This document shows positions 1-13,339 of a DNA stretch of 64,000 nucleotides, in pieces. The translations under genes and the position numbers were made by a program. Under the pieces are notes generated by a model, which saw only the letters and a program-made list of their open reading frames with translations, did no database searches and was not told where the DNA came from. The stretch is taken from assembly GCF_047496725.1 (NCBI RefSeq), contig NC_132971.1:14070501-14134500 (forward strand), read 5' to 3'. Origin of the DNA: Anoplolepis gracilipes (lineage: Eukaryota; Arthropoda; Insecta; Hymenoptera; Formicidae). Every line of letters begins with the position of its first letter. Within the stretch, counting starts at the first letter, position 1.

Positions 1-1356
1 AGAACGAAGTTAGGAGAAGCACGCGAGAAAAGGGGAGGAAGAAAGGAAAGAGCGGAACCTCTCGGCGGCACCGATGGGCGAGTCTTCCAGCTTCTAGTCA
101 GGACTTGTAGTCGAGGCGGCTTTCACGGTATAATCAAGATGTTTGTTGATGTCGACGGCGAGGGTTGCAGGCGAGAGGGTAGAGGAAACGCAGAATGAGA
201 TAAACGTGAGAGCCGAAGCGAGAAACCAAAAGTGCTAGAGAGGGATAGGGAGAGAGCGGAGATGGGCAGCAGATGATGCTGGCGTAAAAGCTATAAAGCA
301 TCGTGTTGAGGATACGAGAGAGGAAGTGCAACTTGAGGAAAACGCGACTATAGAAAGGTTTAATAAACAGCAAGACATCGAGAAGTAGCCTTGGTATAAT
401 TGAAGTTGCATAAATCCGTGCATATTGAATACATCGAAATCAACGATCGCAAAGTGAAACAATTCTCTCCGCAACTACTTTCCACCCCGCTTCTGCGATC
501 CTTGTTCCAACTTTGAATGAAAAGTCGTAAGATGAATTATTACGTAGTCTATAGATCGACAACCTGCAGATGTAGGCAGTGTTAACAGATAAAACAAATA
601 ATTGCACAAGAATTACAGTCGATTGAAGCGATGGAAACGGCTGCTGGTTTGCTCGAAATAATGAAAGATGCTCTGCTCTACGCATGTCGTTCCGTTAAAA
701 TTAAGCTTGCGTTTAAACAACGTGATGGGACTGAAATAGATTGGGCGATCAGGTGAAATGCAGCGCGTTTCCGTTACCTATTATGTACATTAATGCTTGG
801 ATTGAGTTGCACTAACAATCTGATTTAATTAACTCGGGATAGCGATTTGCCCATCCCTTTCTAGATTATGGCACTATTACGATTTGAATAGACATAGAGA
901 GAATATTGAAGTTTTAACACTAACTGATGTAGATGCAATCTGTTCGATTTTTTCAATTGTATTCATTATAAAATCAAGTTTTTGCCTTTTTAATCGTTTT
1001 AATATTAACACTTTATTGTTATTAGTTTGAAGATTTGAATTGTAAGAGAAATGATAACTGTTGCAAATAAAAATTTCGAAATAAATTATTCTTTTTTTTT
1101 ATACATATAAATAGGACGAATATTTACGTATTTTGAAAATATATAAATAAAAAAATGTTTTTAACATTTATTTTCTATGTCGTAAATAACATCAAAATAA
1201 TATCTGTAATGTTTTCTGATAATAGAAAAATCTATCCACCGTAAAACTTATAACGATATAGCAACGACAACTCTTTTTATGTCAACTCTCCATTTTATTC
1301 CGTATTATCTGCCATTGAATATTTTACATTAACCAAGAATTCTCTTTCTGTTGCAG

Positions 1357-1426
1357 GTAATGGAAAAACTCGTTGAAACTCCTCTTCTTATGTAACAAAT
1401 CATGAAGGAGGATCTTGAGGCTAGTG
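1357..1426 (+). other. candidate non-coding (5'UTR) exon
   Basis: A good acceptor (pyrimidine tract ending TTGCAG at 1351-1356) is followed 70 bases later by a strong donor (GTAAGT at 1427). All three frames are closed if it is read as an internal exon, so it could only be untranslated or carry a start codon. ATG at 1402 would open eight codons (MKEDLEAS) and end in phase 1. That phase does not match the phase-0 luna exon at 28134: direct joining puts the reading out of frame and hits a stop soon after. It could be a 5'UTR exon of a luna isoform that starts at the internal Met of exon 28134-28304, or a chance pairing of splice signals. Confidence 0.2.
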
Positions 1427-2155
1427 GTAAGTGAAAAAAAGAAAGAAAGTCAAGAACACGTAACGAAACTTTCATTTCTTGAACGGAGCGAGTCGTAAGC
1501 TTACTGCGACGGGGCTTGCTCGACGATGCATTAAAAATATACTAATTTTTCGTGCGGAAGTAAAACCGGTAGTAGCCCCGGTACGAATCGCAATCAACGA
1601 CGACCGGTGCGGTATGCATAATGCATGCCGCCTGAAGCTACGTGCGTACTTACGGAAGAAACTTATCTGTGTCCTTGCATATCCGGCAGTCGACTTCGGA
1701 CATGAATGGAGACAACGATAACGCTCGTAATAAGAATAAATTGAATGGATTAAAACTGCATATTAATATCTATAGTCATTGATAATCATTTGTGAACAAT
1801 TTGTTTTTAAATATAAAAAAATAGAAATATTATAATTTTTATAGTAATTACTATGAAAAAATGAGAGGACATTTGTATTAAAATATACTTTGAGAAAAAA
1901 ATTAAAACAACTTCAAAATATTAATATTTTTCTGTAAAATTATTCTCTAAGATAATTAATATTAAATTAATTATTTTCTATTATCGTTTATTTCTCGCGA
2001 ATAAATGTTTCCATTAAAACGGTTTAATTTTGCGTATGAAAAGCGGCAAGTTTTAAACTGCGATCTCGAGATTCGATACCATGTATTTTTGATCATAGCC
2101 AGAGAAAAGTCTTAAAGACGCTCATCGGCAGAATAGTTTACGGCGTTCGAGTAAG

Positions 2156-2175
2156 CACTGGGAGATATCCCAGTG
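2156..2175. repeat. 20-bp inverted repeat
   Basis: The sequence CACTGGGAGATATCCCAGTG has two 8-base arms (CACTGGGA and TCCCAGTG) around the centre GATA. Such dyads can be sites for a dimeric transcription factor. No specific factor is assigned. Confidence 0.6.
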
Positions 2176-3693
2176 GTCCGTCCCAATGGTTCGTGTCCTG
2201 GAAGACGGTTTACGATCTCTCGCCAGCTGGGGAAGCTCTTTACGTGCAGGTGTTAGATCATTCGACCAGTGGGTGGAGTTAAAACGCGTATGATTTATGA
2301 TCGAGTTCTGCGGCTTCGATTAATTTTGTTCGAAAGGAAGGCGAAATGGCGAGAGAGTTCAAGGTCGCTCGGATGGACATGTACGCCATCATTTCGGTCG
2401 TCTCATTCTCGTGTTTCTCTTGATCGTTGTTGTCATGTCTAGTCATTGACGTTCGCCTTTATTTCTCGAAATCGACATAGAATTTCATTTCATCGCCTCG
2501 ATATCAAATTGTTTATACTACGTCTATAAACGACTCTCGGCTATTCCAGTTTATATCCCTAGAGAATCGAGGATTTATCCATTCTCTGCGAAGGAGAATG
2601 TTGAGTATCATCTTCCATTGTCATTTCGTGTCTGTAGACATCGAAAATAAGACGTCGTTACGAGCGGCATAAAAATCTGTTATCTTTTACCGTCACTAGA
2701 TGTTTCCGTCTTTTGCATATGCATTCCGTTCGTGAAGAATAAAATCTCGTATAACTGCATATTTCATATAAATTAAAATGCTGAGATTTTCTATCGCAAG
2801 ATGTAATAAAGCATACGCTTTATTTTTCATCGAGAGAAGAAAAAGTTTCACTACCCATTTTTATATAAATTCTCCCAGGGAGTGCTGGCGACGCGTTAGC
2901 TTTTCGAGGAATATAATTCCTGCGGCCGATGGCGGACCGTTGACGGTGACCTTCTCGAAATTTCACAGCTCATTATGTACCATAGGAATGCGGCAATATC
3001 TTCTTGCTCTCCACGCGGCATCCTCAATCCTCCCTTGGCTGGTGCGCGGGTTCTTAAAAGAATTTGATATCGAATTCTTCGTTCTCTCTAGGCCCTAGGT
3101 GGCACGGGGGAGTAAGGAACACGACGGAGGAGACGGAAGGATGAGGGCAAATCGCCGAGGCCAGTCGATAGGTGGAGAAGAAAAAGGGGGATGAGAGAGT
3201 GCATTATCTCCAAGTTCGGTAAGGAATTCGCCCTCTCTCACTTGGAGTTTCCATACCGGCGACTGCGATTCCGCGGCTCCCGCCGGGGCTTACCAGCCGG
3301 GGTACCGCGGAATTACGCCGGCGGATAATAACGTTTTATGCCGATTTTAATACGCGACTTCGCCCTATTCTCCCTTCCCTCCTTGTCCTCCGTCTTGTCG
3401 GAGTCTCTCCCTCCCCCGTTACGGGATTTCAAATCGTCGAATATATATATATATATACATAGTATACTCGCTCGAACAACTCGTTGAATTCTCTTTTCCT
3501 TTATGTGTCGTACTTCTTTTCTCTCCTCCACCATTTATCGGAGACGTGATTTCTTCGACGATCGAATCGAATGTCTTGGGGGGTAGGTCGGGATAGCAGG
3601 AGCTAACGCGATAATCCGTTTCGATCTCTCGCGATTTCGCTCACGGTAGGAGAACGCGGTCTCTCTGCCTTCCTTCGAAATCCACTGCCTTCT

Positions 3694-3697
<4 letters not shown>

Positions 3698-3778
<81 letters not shown>

Positions 3779-3780
3779 CG
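3698..3780. repeat. (CT)n-(CG)n compound microsatellite
   Basis: About 33 CT dinucleotide units run directly into a (CG)n run that ends at 3780. The minus-strand open frame across it (Arg/Glu repeats) is an artefact of the repeat. Confidence 0.95.
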
Positions 3781-3887
3781 TTTTTTCCGCGTCATCGGCT
3801 TTAAAATGTGTAATAAATTGCCATCATAAATCTGCATTCCGTTCGTGGACGTTAAGACGAGTATTAAATTCGTCGCGATTTACGTGC

Positions 3888-3918
3888 GCGCGGTTTGAAA
3901 AAAAATTTCAAACCGCGC
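3888..3918. repeat. perfect 13-bp hairpin with A5 loop
   Basis: GCGCGGTTTGAAA at 3888-3900 is followed by five A and then its exact reverse complement TTTCAAACCGCGC at 3906-3918. The GC-rich stem base makes a stable hairpin possible in RNA or single-stranded DNA. It sits alone in the intron. It could be a structured RNA element, a protein-binding dyad or a remnant of a foldback element. Confidence 0.8.
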
Positions 3919-3970
3919 TGGCGGCTAAAGGAACCTGAAAACGATCACGAACAACGACAAACGTATCCCC

Positions 3971-3994
3971 TTTTTTTTTTTTTTTTTTTTTTTT
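3971..3994. repeat. poly-T tract (24)
   Basis: An uninterrupted run of 24 T on the plus strand. It could be the tail of an old antisense retroposed copy, but no flanking element is recognised. Confidence 0.95.
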
Positions 3995-5758
3995 AATGAG
4001 ATCTATCGTGTTTGCAAATTTTTAATGACACGAGCTAATGTTTATGTAACACAGATTATATTCGTATTAATAGCGGCATAAATGCATTCATGCGAATTAT
4101 GTTACGTTAATCATTGTAATATGTGGGCACAAAATGCATTCTGTTCGTTGCATGTTGTCTTTCGATTACAATAATTGTAATATGATATACATACATGTCA
4201 TTAATTTAGCACATGTATATATTAATCCTATATTAACTCCCAAATTAGTTTTGTATGTATGTTGAGAAAAATAGAATTATAGATGTTTTTTGTAATTATA
4301 ATTAACTTAAAATATAATCAAATAGGTTTTTCATATTTTTAAAAATTGTAAGTTTTTAATTTTTCGCAATTTTGACTTGAAGAGATTTATAATGTGCACA
4401 TTCGGATAAGTTGATATTACAAGACATTAAATTTACAAATTTACGTGTAACAATTTATATACAGTGAAAATTTCAAGAGATTGCACATTTCCATCTACAT
4501 TTTGGATTTTTAACTATACAATGCTGACATGTGTAAGTAATAATTATAATTGTAATAATTTTATTAAAGTTCTGTATTGTATGATTATACCGCTTATTCG
4601 CGCAATTTTGTAGTGTTCTGCTTTATTCGAGAAAAATAATATGTAATATTATAAAAAATACTTATTTGAAGATTATATTTTTGATATATGGATTAATTTT
4701 TTGCTTTTGACAAAAATTCAATTAAACATTTCTTTTCTATTTGATTTTGATTTCTCGGTACCTAATTAAGATTTTGCTAATCTGATTCAAATTTTCGCAA
4801 ATTTATTCTAATCATCGGAAAACAATTGCACCTTTAATTTTACACAACCTTTATCAAAATATCTTATGAAAATACATGACAAGACCGAATCCCGTGGATA
4901 TACACATTGCGCTTCGATGGTTCCAGCGAAAAATACAAAGTTTCACCATGAAAGCAAAAATGACAACTACAGTTAATTGCGGAAGAAACATTCCCAAGTG
5001 TTACGTATCTACAGCCAACCTTTAAAGACTTAAGTGTTGTGACTTAAGTTTAATGGCGACAGTTAATTAAATTGAATAATTGGAAACGTAAATGTCAAAG
5101 TATATCGTCTTCTCTGTTTCTCTTTTTATCTCGAGTGAATTTATACCGTCTCCCAAAGACTCCTGATCTCTCTTCCTGTTTAAACTCCGATGGTGCATAT
5201 TGAGTTTTACGACTTGCGATTTGCGATCATATACTACGACATAACCACGAGTTGTTGCTTGACGCTGAACAAACGAGCACAAAAGGAGGACTGTCATAAG
5301 AATAATCCATAAAAATTTTTTTACCAATCGTGCAGATTTTTATCGCAGAATTAATTTCTGTCCGGAAAACTCGCGTCGCATCGTCTCGTGCAAGCGCGTG
5401 AATAATTGCCGGTTAGCGGGATAAATCGTGTGGCATACGCGAGCTTGACGTCCTCCGCCGATTTATGTGCAAATTCGACGATTACGCACGAAAGTTTCCG
5501 TATCTCGCATTGTTACTCTACTCGCACAGCTTATAGCATCAACGGGTATATAACGCGAAATGTTTCGAATCTCGTGCGCGGTATGGAATGGTTATAAAGT
5601 TATAAACCTAGGGATTGTTTTATGACAGACTTAATGATTTAACGAGCAAAATAAAGTTTCAGAAAAAAAACGAAGAGCTGAATTAAAATACTGTTAAGTT
5701 TTGTAAACTTTATTTTAAAAATTTACAATTATACACTTTCTCATAAATATACGTGTGA

Positions 5759-5785
5759 TAATATATATATATATATATATATATA
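5759..5785. repeat. (TA)n microsatellite
   Basis: A run of AT dinucleotides in an AT-rich spacer of intron 1. Confidence 0.9.
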
Positions 5786-6217
5786 CACATGTTATGTATG
5801 TAAATATTTAAATAATTATTTAAGTAATATATCAATTTTTGCATCGAGTCTAGATAATACTGAATGCAAAATATTAAGAAAATGGAATATTGAAATGTAT
5901 ATATTTTAATTAATATTATTAAATTTTATATATTAAACATATATAAATGTTGGATTTAGTTTCATTAAGCATTTATATCAAAGTATTTTAATTGCCATTT
6001 TTTTAACAGTAATTTTTATGATCATCAATTGTGTATACATTGTTAACGACGATTAAATCGTGCTTATTAAATAATTTATGAAAGCATCTTGTATTCAAAC
6101 ATGTTACCTTAATAAAGTTGCAAACGATAACGCGCATAAATTATCGCACGATCCGTGTATTCTGCCGTTATTTTACCCTGACCGTGTTGTTGCTCTTTCG
6201 CTCTTGTTTGACGGTCT

Positions 6218-6357
6218 ACGGTGTTCATCGAGGTTTACGATCTTTCGCGATGTTTGATCCTATTATCCCGGTAAGTTGCGGTCAGGGTCGACGGGCAAAC
6301 GAGCGTCAGAGCACCGAGTGAGACACGTAAGATGCACCCGTAAAAATCTTTATGGCG
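6218..6357. promoter_or_regulatory. duplicated non-coding element A, copy 1
   Basis: This block shares three ordered words with the block at 7138-7296: GGTGTTCATCGA followed by TTTACGA, then GTTGCGGTCAGG at 6275, then TAAAAATCTTTATGG at 6341. The intervening ACGATCTT...GCGAT...ATTA-CCG sequence is also alignable. The ordered conservation with small indels points to an old local duplication in which specific words were kept. TTTATGG matches the core bound by posterior Hox/Caudal-type homeodomains. An enhancer role is inference. Confidence 0.45.
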
Positions 6358-7137
6358 CGCGAAGATTTTCCCGCGTAACTAACTCGCACGAGTTGCGGCG
6401 GGTTTCTATAATGTATTTGCCTTGCGAAACTTTGCGAACGACTACGCGTTATTAAAAAACTTTGCCCCCGAGCAATCAAACTAATTGCACGATTATGCAC
6501 GAATGGGCTCACTTACTAGACAACTTTCAGTGTAATTCATTACTCGCTCGTTTCTCTTTCGATGGCATGAGATTTTCTTCATAAGAATTCTTTTCTTTCT
6601 TTTACAATATAATTTGCTTCAAACACACAAACAATAAGACAATTCTACAAGCTAATTAATTAATATATATTAGCAATAATTAAGATTTATATTTTATATA
6701 CAATTCTTTATTGATTTTCTGCATTTTTAAAATTTAAAGTTTTATTTTTAAAATGATTGGCGTTAAATATGTTTATGTTTTTCCGCTGTTATAACTCGTT
6801 ACTTGCTTAATGACATGATTTTTAAGATTAACTTAATGAATTTTGTTTCTTATATATTATATTATATTTTCTGCATTCCGATATCTCAATCCAATGCTAA
6901 TTGATTTCTCTCTATAATTGCATCTTCAACATGCGTTATCATCGCAAATCTGGCAGACGCAAACACAGAGCTATGTATGTATTCACTGCGTATTCAATAC
7001 GTACATCGAGTCTCTCACGATCGCTCTGTCAGACCGCGTAATAATCCGCGTACCGTTAAATGATCGAGCCGTAATAATCGCGCGCAAACGAAGCAGATAT
7101 CAGATAGATAACGTTAGCGTTCTCTCAAAACGTTGTG

Positions 7138-7296
7138 CGGTGTTCATCGACTTTTACGAGTGTCGACGATCTTCGACGATATTACCGCGCGGAAACGAGG
7201 AGTTGCGGTCAGGACTCTGACGAGTAAGAGAGAGCCGAGAAAGAGAGAGAAAGAAAGACCGCGCGCGCAGGATGTCGCCATAAAAATCTTTATGGA
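7138..7296. promoter_or_regulatory. duplicated non-coding element A, copy 2
   Basis: This is the partner of 6218-6357, with GTGTTCATCGA at 7140, GTTGCGGTCAGG at 7202 and TAAAAATCTTTATGG at 7281. In this copy the last word is part of an inverted repeat, CCATAAA-AATC-TTTATGG. A purine-rich insertion (GAGAGAGCC...GAAAGAAAG) lengthens this copy relative to the other. Open frames here (100 and 96 codons) match no known family. Confidence 0.45.
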
Positions 7297-9229
7297 GATC
7301 CCCGTTCACGACGCACGGCAAGCGTATTACGTATATGGACGCATCACGCCGAGCCTTACGCGGCTCGCTCGCGCGGTAATGAAAGTAACGAGATCGTGTC
7401 TCGGAATGGATGTCGTTAGCTGAGATCCTTGGATCCGTATAGCGAGAGTTTGATGGAAAATTATAGATAGTTGTGCTGAATCGCGAATAAAACTCGGACT
7501 TTTTTCACTATGATGTCGACATCTCGTAAAAATTACGACGGAGGAAAGGAATTTTCAACTTGCGTTATTATAATAATATTATTAAATTAGAAAATGTTGC
7601 GTTGCTAAATATATGTAATATTCCTATTATAATGTTGATAAATTTCTACAAAGCATTTATATTAATAATAAATCTGGAGAGAATTAAAATATGTCGCTCT
7701 ACTGTGTAGGGAAGTATGCTGATAAATGTAAATCGGCTTTTCTAATTGTAAGTATTACAGCCTGAGAATGGTTAGATAGATATTGCTTAAGGAAATAGCT
7801 ATCGTTAATGAACACTGAAGCTAATTGTAAGCCATCTAATCTTCGATATGGAAAATTACAAAATTACAGTAACGTTTTACGAGTCGTTGTAATGGAATGT
7901 CTCGGACTTTCATGATAGCGGCAAATTAAAGAACGATACAATGTAACGTCGACAATTAATTTGCACTCGCGAAACGTCGTGTCGCGGTGAACGATATGAC
8001 TTCCTTGTGTTCGCGCGTAAAGCGCAACAAGTGAAGAGGCGACTGCACCGATCTCGGATATACGTCCATGTGTCATGTGTGCACATACATATACGTGTAC
8101 AACTCTCGTTGTATTCTCGTTTTTAGCTCTGGTCAGGTTTTAGCCTTAGAGCCACTAAGAAATTACATCATACGTTACATCACGTTCTTAACATAATCCT
8201 CTTCTATTCCAAGTACGCTTGGACTGGATTTAGGTGCTTCAAAGTAGTGAATCTTATACTAAAATTTAACTTTATAAATTTATTTTGAATTAATCTGATT
8301 TTTATGTAAGATAAAAATTAATCTCTTTATGCTTATTTATTTAGACATGAAAACATTTTAAGTAATTTATGTATATATTAATATAAGAGTTTCTCCATAT
8401 AATATAGGAAATGTTTTTGCATCATGATCGAAAGAACAATGATTGAAAATGAAGATGCATATCAAAGCGGCAAATTAAAAGGAGGTTGAAACCGGTTAAA
8501 TGATTGCGGTCGCATAAATTTGAAAAGCATCTTGAGAGTCGAAGACTTGCATGCGTTGATATTATGTTGCATAAAATTCTGAATTAATGTAAAATTGTGA
8601 ATAAATTAAACGAATGAAATCCGCGCGCGGAAACACACAAGATTACACTCGTTTCGCAACTTACCGTTTATAAGATCACGTTGTGGCTTTCCGGTCACGC
8701 GCGCGTACTTTATTGCCGTTCCGATGTATCGGTGCGATACATAAATGCGGTGAACTAGACTAAATAGCGAGTGGCCGCTATTTTACAACACATCGCCCAT
8801 TAGATCGCATAAAATCCAGTTAAATGCTTAGCCGATGAGTATCAACGATGATGGACGTAAGCGTAAACACTCTAATTCCTTTTACGATGTGTTAATATAT
8901 ATTTTACGAACATACTTAACTTCATAATTGAAAGATTGTATAAAATTTACGTGACAAGTCTTTAACAAATAACTATAATTTTACGCTATACTTTAAAAAT
9001 TTTTTAACACAATTTAAGTTTCGATATTATATACTTATTGACTGACGAATAAAATTGTCTTATATTGTATGATTATAAATTAAAATTAATAATTTTTAAT
9101 TGTTTTTTTTTAATTTCCTTAAATATTAAATTTTTAATAACATTTTAGATAGAGAATCTTAAAATAATAAAGAGTTTCTCCGGAATTTTAATTTAAATAT
9201 TTTCATCTGTTATTGATCGGGATTATTAT

Positions 9230-9720
9230 TCAAGGTCTCGATCTGTTGAACAGCTTGATTCTTGACAACATGAAGCATACATTATTTGATATGACATTCC
9301 TGCGAAGAGAGGAGATAACTGGCCGATGGCTGTCGCGCGCTTAGCAGATTCTGGAGAGCAAGACATTCTTTGAGCGCGATGGACAAGTTGCGAGCGATTT
9401 TATATCGGGACACCGCGGCAAGATTGGCCGATACGAGGTCGCAGGTGTTCGACGCACGCAAACTAAAGAACCGTCTGGAGAAATTACCTTCATTTTCAGC
9501 GTCTTGAATCCTTAAGAGTTCCTCTCGATTGCATGCCACGAACAGCGTCGGAACGACTGAATTTATAGACCGCGTTCGCGATTGCGATCCAGACGACCGA
9601 TTTGGTGGTACACGATGCGCGAGACGGGAGATGATGTTAAAATTAAAAATAACAGGTATCTTGATCCGAGCAGAGTATAAGCCAGATTTCAACGCGAAGT
9701 CGTTCGATTAATTGAGAATT
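9230..9720. other. balanced-composition block with no assigned function
   Basis: This block of about 490 bases is far less AT-rich than its flanks. A minus-strand frame of 136 codons spans it (9692 to 9282), but the product has no recognisable domain, signal peptide or repeat, and a plus-strand frame overlaps it. It is either a conserved non-coding element, a decayed transposon piece or an unrecognised small gene. Confidence 0.25.
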
Positions 9721-10149
9721 TCATTGTCGGCTGTGGTTCGTTTTCAAGCTAACATTGAGCAAATGAAAGAAAAAAATATGTATAATAATTAAATTTCACG
9801 TTAAAGGAATTTATACGTTATACGTTTTGCCTCTTTCTTTATAAAAAAAGTTACTCTGAAAATATATAATAAATTTTCAATCATTATTAATTAGTTTTTT
9901 ACAATTTGATGAAGCTTCATATAAATTAAAGAATTTACCTGTATAAAGAAAGTTTCAATTTGTATGTAAAAAAAAATCATAAATTTTTTGTTACTCAATA
10001 AAAATTAAAATATAAGTCGTAAAAGATTTTAAGCACATAATTCAAATTTTTTTAAGTATTTAATTTTTTTACGAGCTGTTTTTGATCTTCAGAGACTTAT
10101 CTTGGCTGTTTTCCATATTTGCAAATGATCATCGCAATGTAAAGGTGTA

Positions 10150-11720
10150 CTAACGTGATTACATTATATGTCTTTTGAATCTGGAAAATAAAACAATAAC
10201 AATTTTTCGCACGCATGATATTCGCGTACACAGATGTATAAATATATGCGTACGTATTTGTACATGACACACATCGCGCATCCAGTGCGTATCCCTCATA
10301 AGAGGATTGTGTCGTTGTTCGGAAGATCGAAAGAGACCCGGAGACTGAGGGGGAGGAACATCAAAGCGAGATTGGCCGTGTAAACCTGCGAACAACAAAG
10401 TCAGTCCTTCCTCCTCCTCTCTCGCCCTTGTGCTCTTCCTCATCGTGCCTCATACTCGGATCTCTCGGATCTTGTTGCCTCTCTCCAAACCTGCTCAGAC
10501 CGAGGACTAGGGGACATCAGATCCGCCCAGGACGAGCCCTGCTCGGAGGACCCTCGAAAGCGAGTCGAGTATATGCACTGTAAAAAAATTTATCGAGGAC
10601 ATTTGGTTTGAGAGAAGATTGAAATTTTTTTGTGGAGATAAAAACGTTGGTCGGACGAGCAGGCTGAAAAACCGAGAAGAGGGAAGTTACTGGCTGCGCG
10701 GCCATAAAGCACTGTGATTAGATTGTTTGATACATCTCAATAATCATTTGTCCGGAAATCGCCAATTCCCGCGAGATTTCTCCATAATTAAATTTTTCAA
10801 TTTTATCATTTTGTCGGCAACAACACAACACGTACACGTCAACATTATATTGCGTAATACATATTTACGGTAGTTTCAATTCAAAACTCCGTCGATGCGA
10901 GAACTGCTTCGCGCAATTTTTTATTAAGAAGTATTTGCGCGATATTTCAACTCTCGTTTACATCTGAAGTTCAAAAGGAGTAGCACGGGGACTGGACGTG
11001 AAACAGATCGTATCGGATTGAAAGCCACAATTATGTTACACGTAGAATTTTAATTCCACATCGAAAACTACGTTAAACTTTCTTGCGGAATTGTAGAAAA
11101 GTATTGACCTAGTATTGTGACTCGCGTACCGGCTCGGTCGACAAATCATCATTAATGGGGTACCGCTGTGCGTTAAAAGTGGCGTATACGAAGCATGCGG
11201 ACACGGTCGAGGGATCGATCGGTATATACGCTTGCCTTACAGGCGACCGTAGAGCGCGCTTGAATTATGCATTCGGTCTGAAAAGAGGATAGACGGAGAA
11301 AGAGGCAAAACGCGCGCACGGGTTAACCGAGTCGTTAACGAGCCGGCAATCGCTACGCGAAAGAGAAAGAGGGGAAAAAAGAGAAGAGAGCCGAAACGTT
11401 GAAACTTTAAGTTATCGTGCGCTCAACTTTTTAATGAAATAAATTACCTGCGGAAAAATGGCCCGACCATGTCGCTTAACCGACATGCTGACCGCGCCAA
11501 CGCGTTGCGTTGCGTTGTTCGCCAAGATTTATTTACTCGGTTTATCTTCGACAGCTAGTCGACTTACTGGGAACAATTTTTTCCTTTATTGCGAGATCGT
11601 TTCCTGAACGCGATAAATTGTGCAACAACTACGAGTCCACGGGTATATTTCGTTCTGTGTGTAAAGTGATAAGACGAAAAGATATGGGAGCCAATAAAGA
11701 GTACAAAAAAGATGCGTGAT
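10150..11720. other. balanced-composition intronic island
   Basis: A CpG-containing block of about 1.5 kb in intron 1. I see no coding frame longer than about 95 codons that looks real, no splice pair framing an open exon and no repeat. It is recorded as unassigned. Confidence 0.25.
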
Positions 11721-13303
11721 TAATCATTTTCGGTCCAGAATTTAATACCACTTTCAGATATTTTGCGACAACTTTAAAAGATATTCTTGTCTTGATAAGC
11801 AAACAAGCTAATTGCTCGCAATTTTTGCATTTTCTACAATTTAAAAACATTGTATGAAATTGTTAGAATGTCAATGATATGGAAATGTTATTAATATAAC
11901 ATTAATTTTGTATTTTATTTTGCACAGTTATATTAAATCAAAGTACTGATATGAAATGTATAGCTGTTGTATTAATATGTATGAAAAATATTGCAATCTT
12001 TTTATATATAAGTAAAAAGAATCTTTTTTTATTTATATATTTCGTTCTATTCTGATTATTTCATAAAGGAGAATCAGCTGAAGAAAATCTATAATTTTGT
12101 TACTTTACGCCATATTTAATTGCGCCTTACCTTCTCCTAAAGCTGCAGATAAGCGGTATATTATATTTTAATTAAATAATTGTCCTATTGAATATTAACG
12201 TAACGTTAAATTAATATTAATGTACGGTATGCGTCATGTATGCGTCATGATAGTTAAAATACTGTTTAAACTTTCTATAAACTCCCGTCAATTGCTTTTC
12301 AGTTTTCACACTGACACATAGTTGCGACACATCTGATGAGATCGCATTCCCAAAATATTTTGGGCAAAGATTGATTTTCTTTCAAAGAGTTAGTCAAGGT
12401 TATCCCGATCCCACGCTTTCGAATGGCAATCGATTGCATAACTTCTTGATATGCGAGGTCGACAAAAAATAGATATTATTTGAACAGAATTGTATTAAAG
12501 AACTTTGAAAATTTGCGAGAATGTTTATCGCTAAAGAAATTGGATGCATCAAAAATTTCAATCATAGAAAAAAATCTATGAATATAATATTTAAGTTGTA
12601 AACAAAATCAATAATTACACAATTATCTATTCTTGCACAAGAGAAACTTAAAATTAAGTTAATGCAATATAATTTTTTTTTTTAACAAGAAAATAATATA
12701 TTTTACAAAAAATTTTAAAACGATATGCAATAAATTTCGTAAAACCAAACCATATTTGATTTTAGTTTATTATTAACAAGATTAATGGGGATGATAAATG
12801 TGCACATGTGCATGATGCTCATGTGTGCGAGAGATGCATGGTTCTAAAAGCTTCATGCGTAATAAAAGATTGCCTCGAGAATGAAAGTCCACGGTTACAT
12901 TGATGTCATGAAATAATCATCTGTTGTGTGCGTGTGTTTGCGTGTATGGCATTTGGTAAGACATACTTTCACGCGCGCGTCCCATAAACGGCGTGTATGC
13001 AGAAAGTGAATCACGCATGTACCGCAATATACCTCTTTAAGATTCCTTACGGAGATTTTTATTCTTCGTATCACGTAATATTTGTTTTTATAGTAGACGA
13101 AATTGTATTTGAAGAAACGTGTTTAAAAATACGAGTGATATCCAAGTGATTATCAATAATTATGAAATGTATGGAAACTATATTTTACACGCGAGCAAAA
13201 GATATTTTTACCACGTAAATACTAAATAAAGCTTTGCAAATGATCATTCAATTTTTTGCAGGATAAATTTTCTAATTTTATTTTATAGGATATAAACATT
13301 TTG

Positions 13304-13332
13304 TTTTTTTTTTTTTTTTTTTTTTTTTTTTT
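13304..13332. repeat. poly-T tract (29)
   Basis: A run of 29 T at the border between AT-rich intron and the GC-rich island that follows. Confidence 0.95.
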
Positions 13333-13339
13333 GTTTAAC

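Larger units (their letters stand above)
2040..3900. other. CpG-rich balanced island in intron 1
   Basis: This is a block of balanced base composition inside AT-rich intron, containing a 20-bp inverted repeat at 2156-2175 and a CT/CG microsatellite at 3698-3780. Open frames of up to about 100 codons occur on both strands but resemble no family and are explained by low stop density. It is a candidate regulatory region by composition only. Confidence 0.3.

Noticed and set aside
3535..3837. 100-codon minus-strand frame
   Set aside because: Its core is the Arg/Glu translation of the (CT)n-(CG)n microsatellite.
9282..9692. 136-codon minus-strand frame as a gene
   Set aside because: No recognisable domain and no start or splice context. 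It is kept only as part of an unassigned block.
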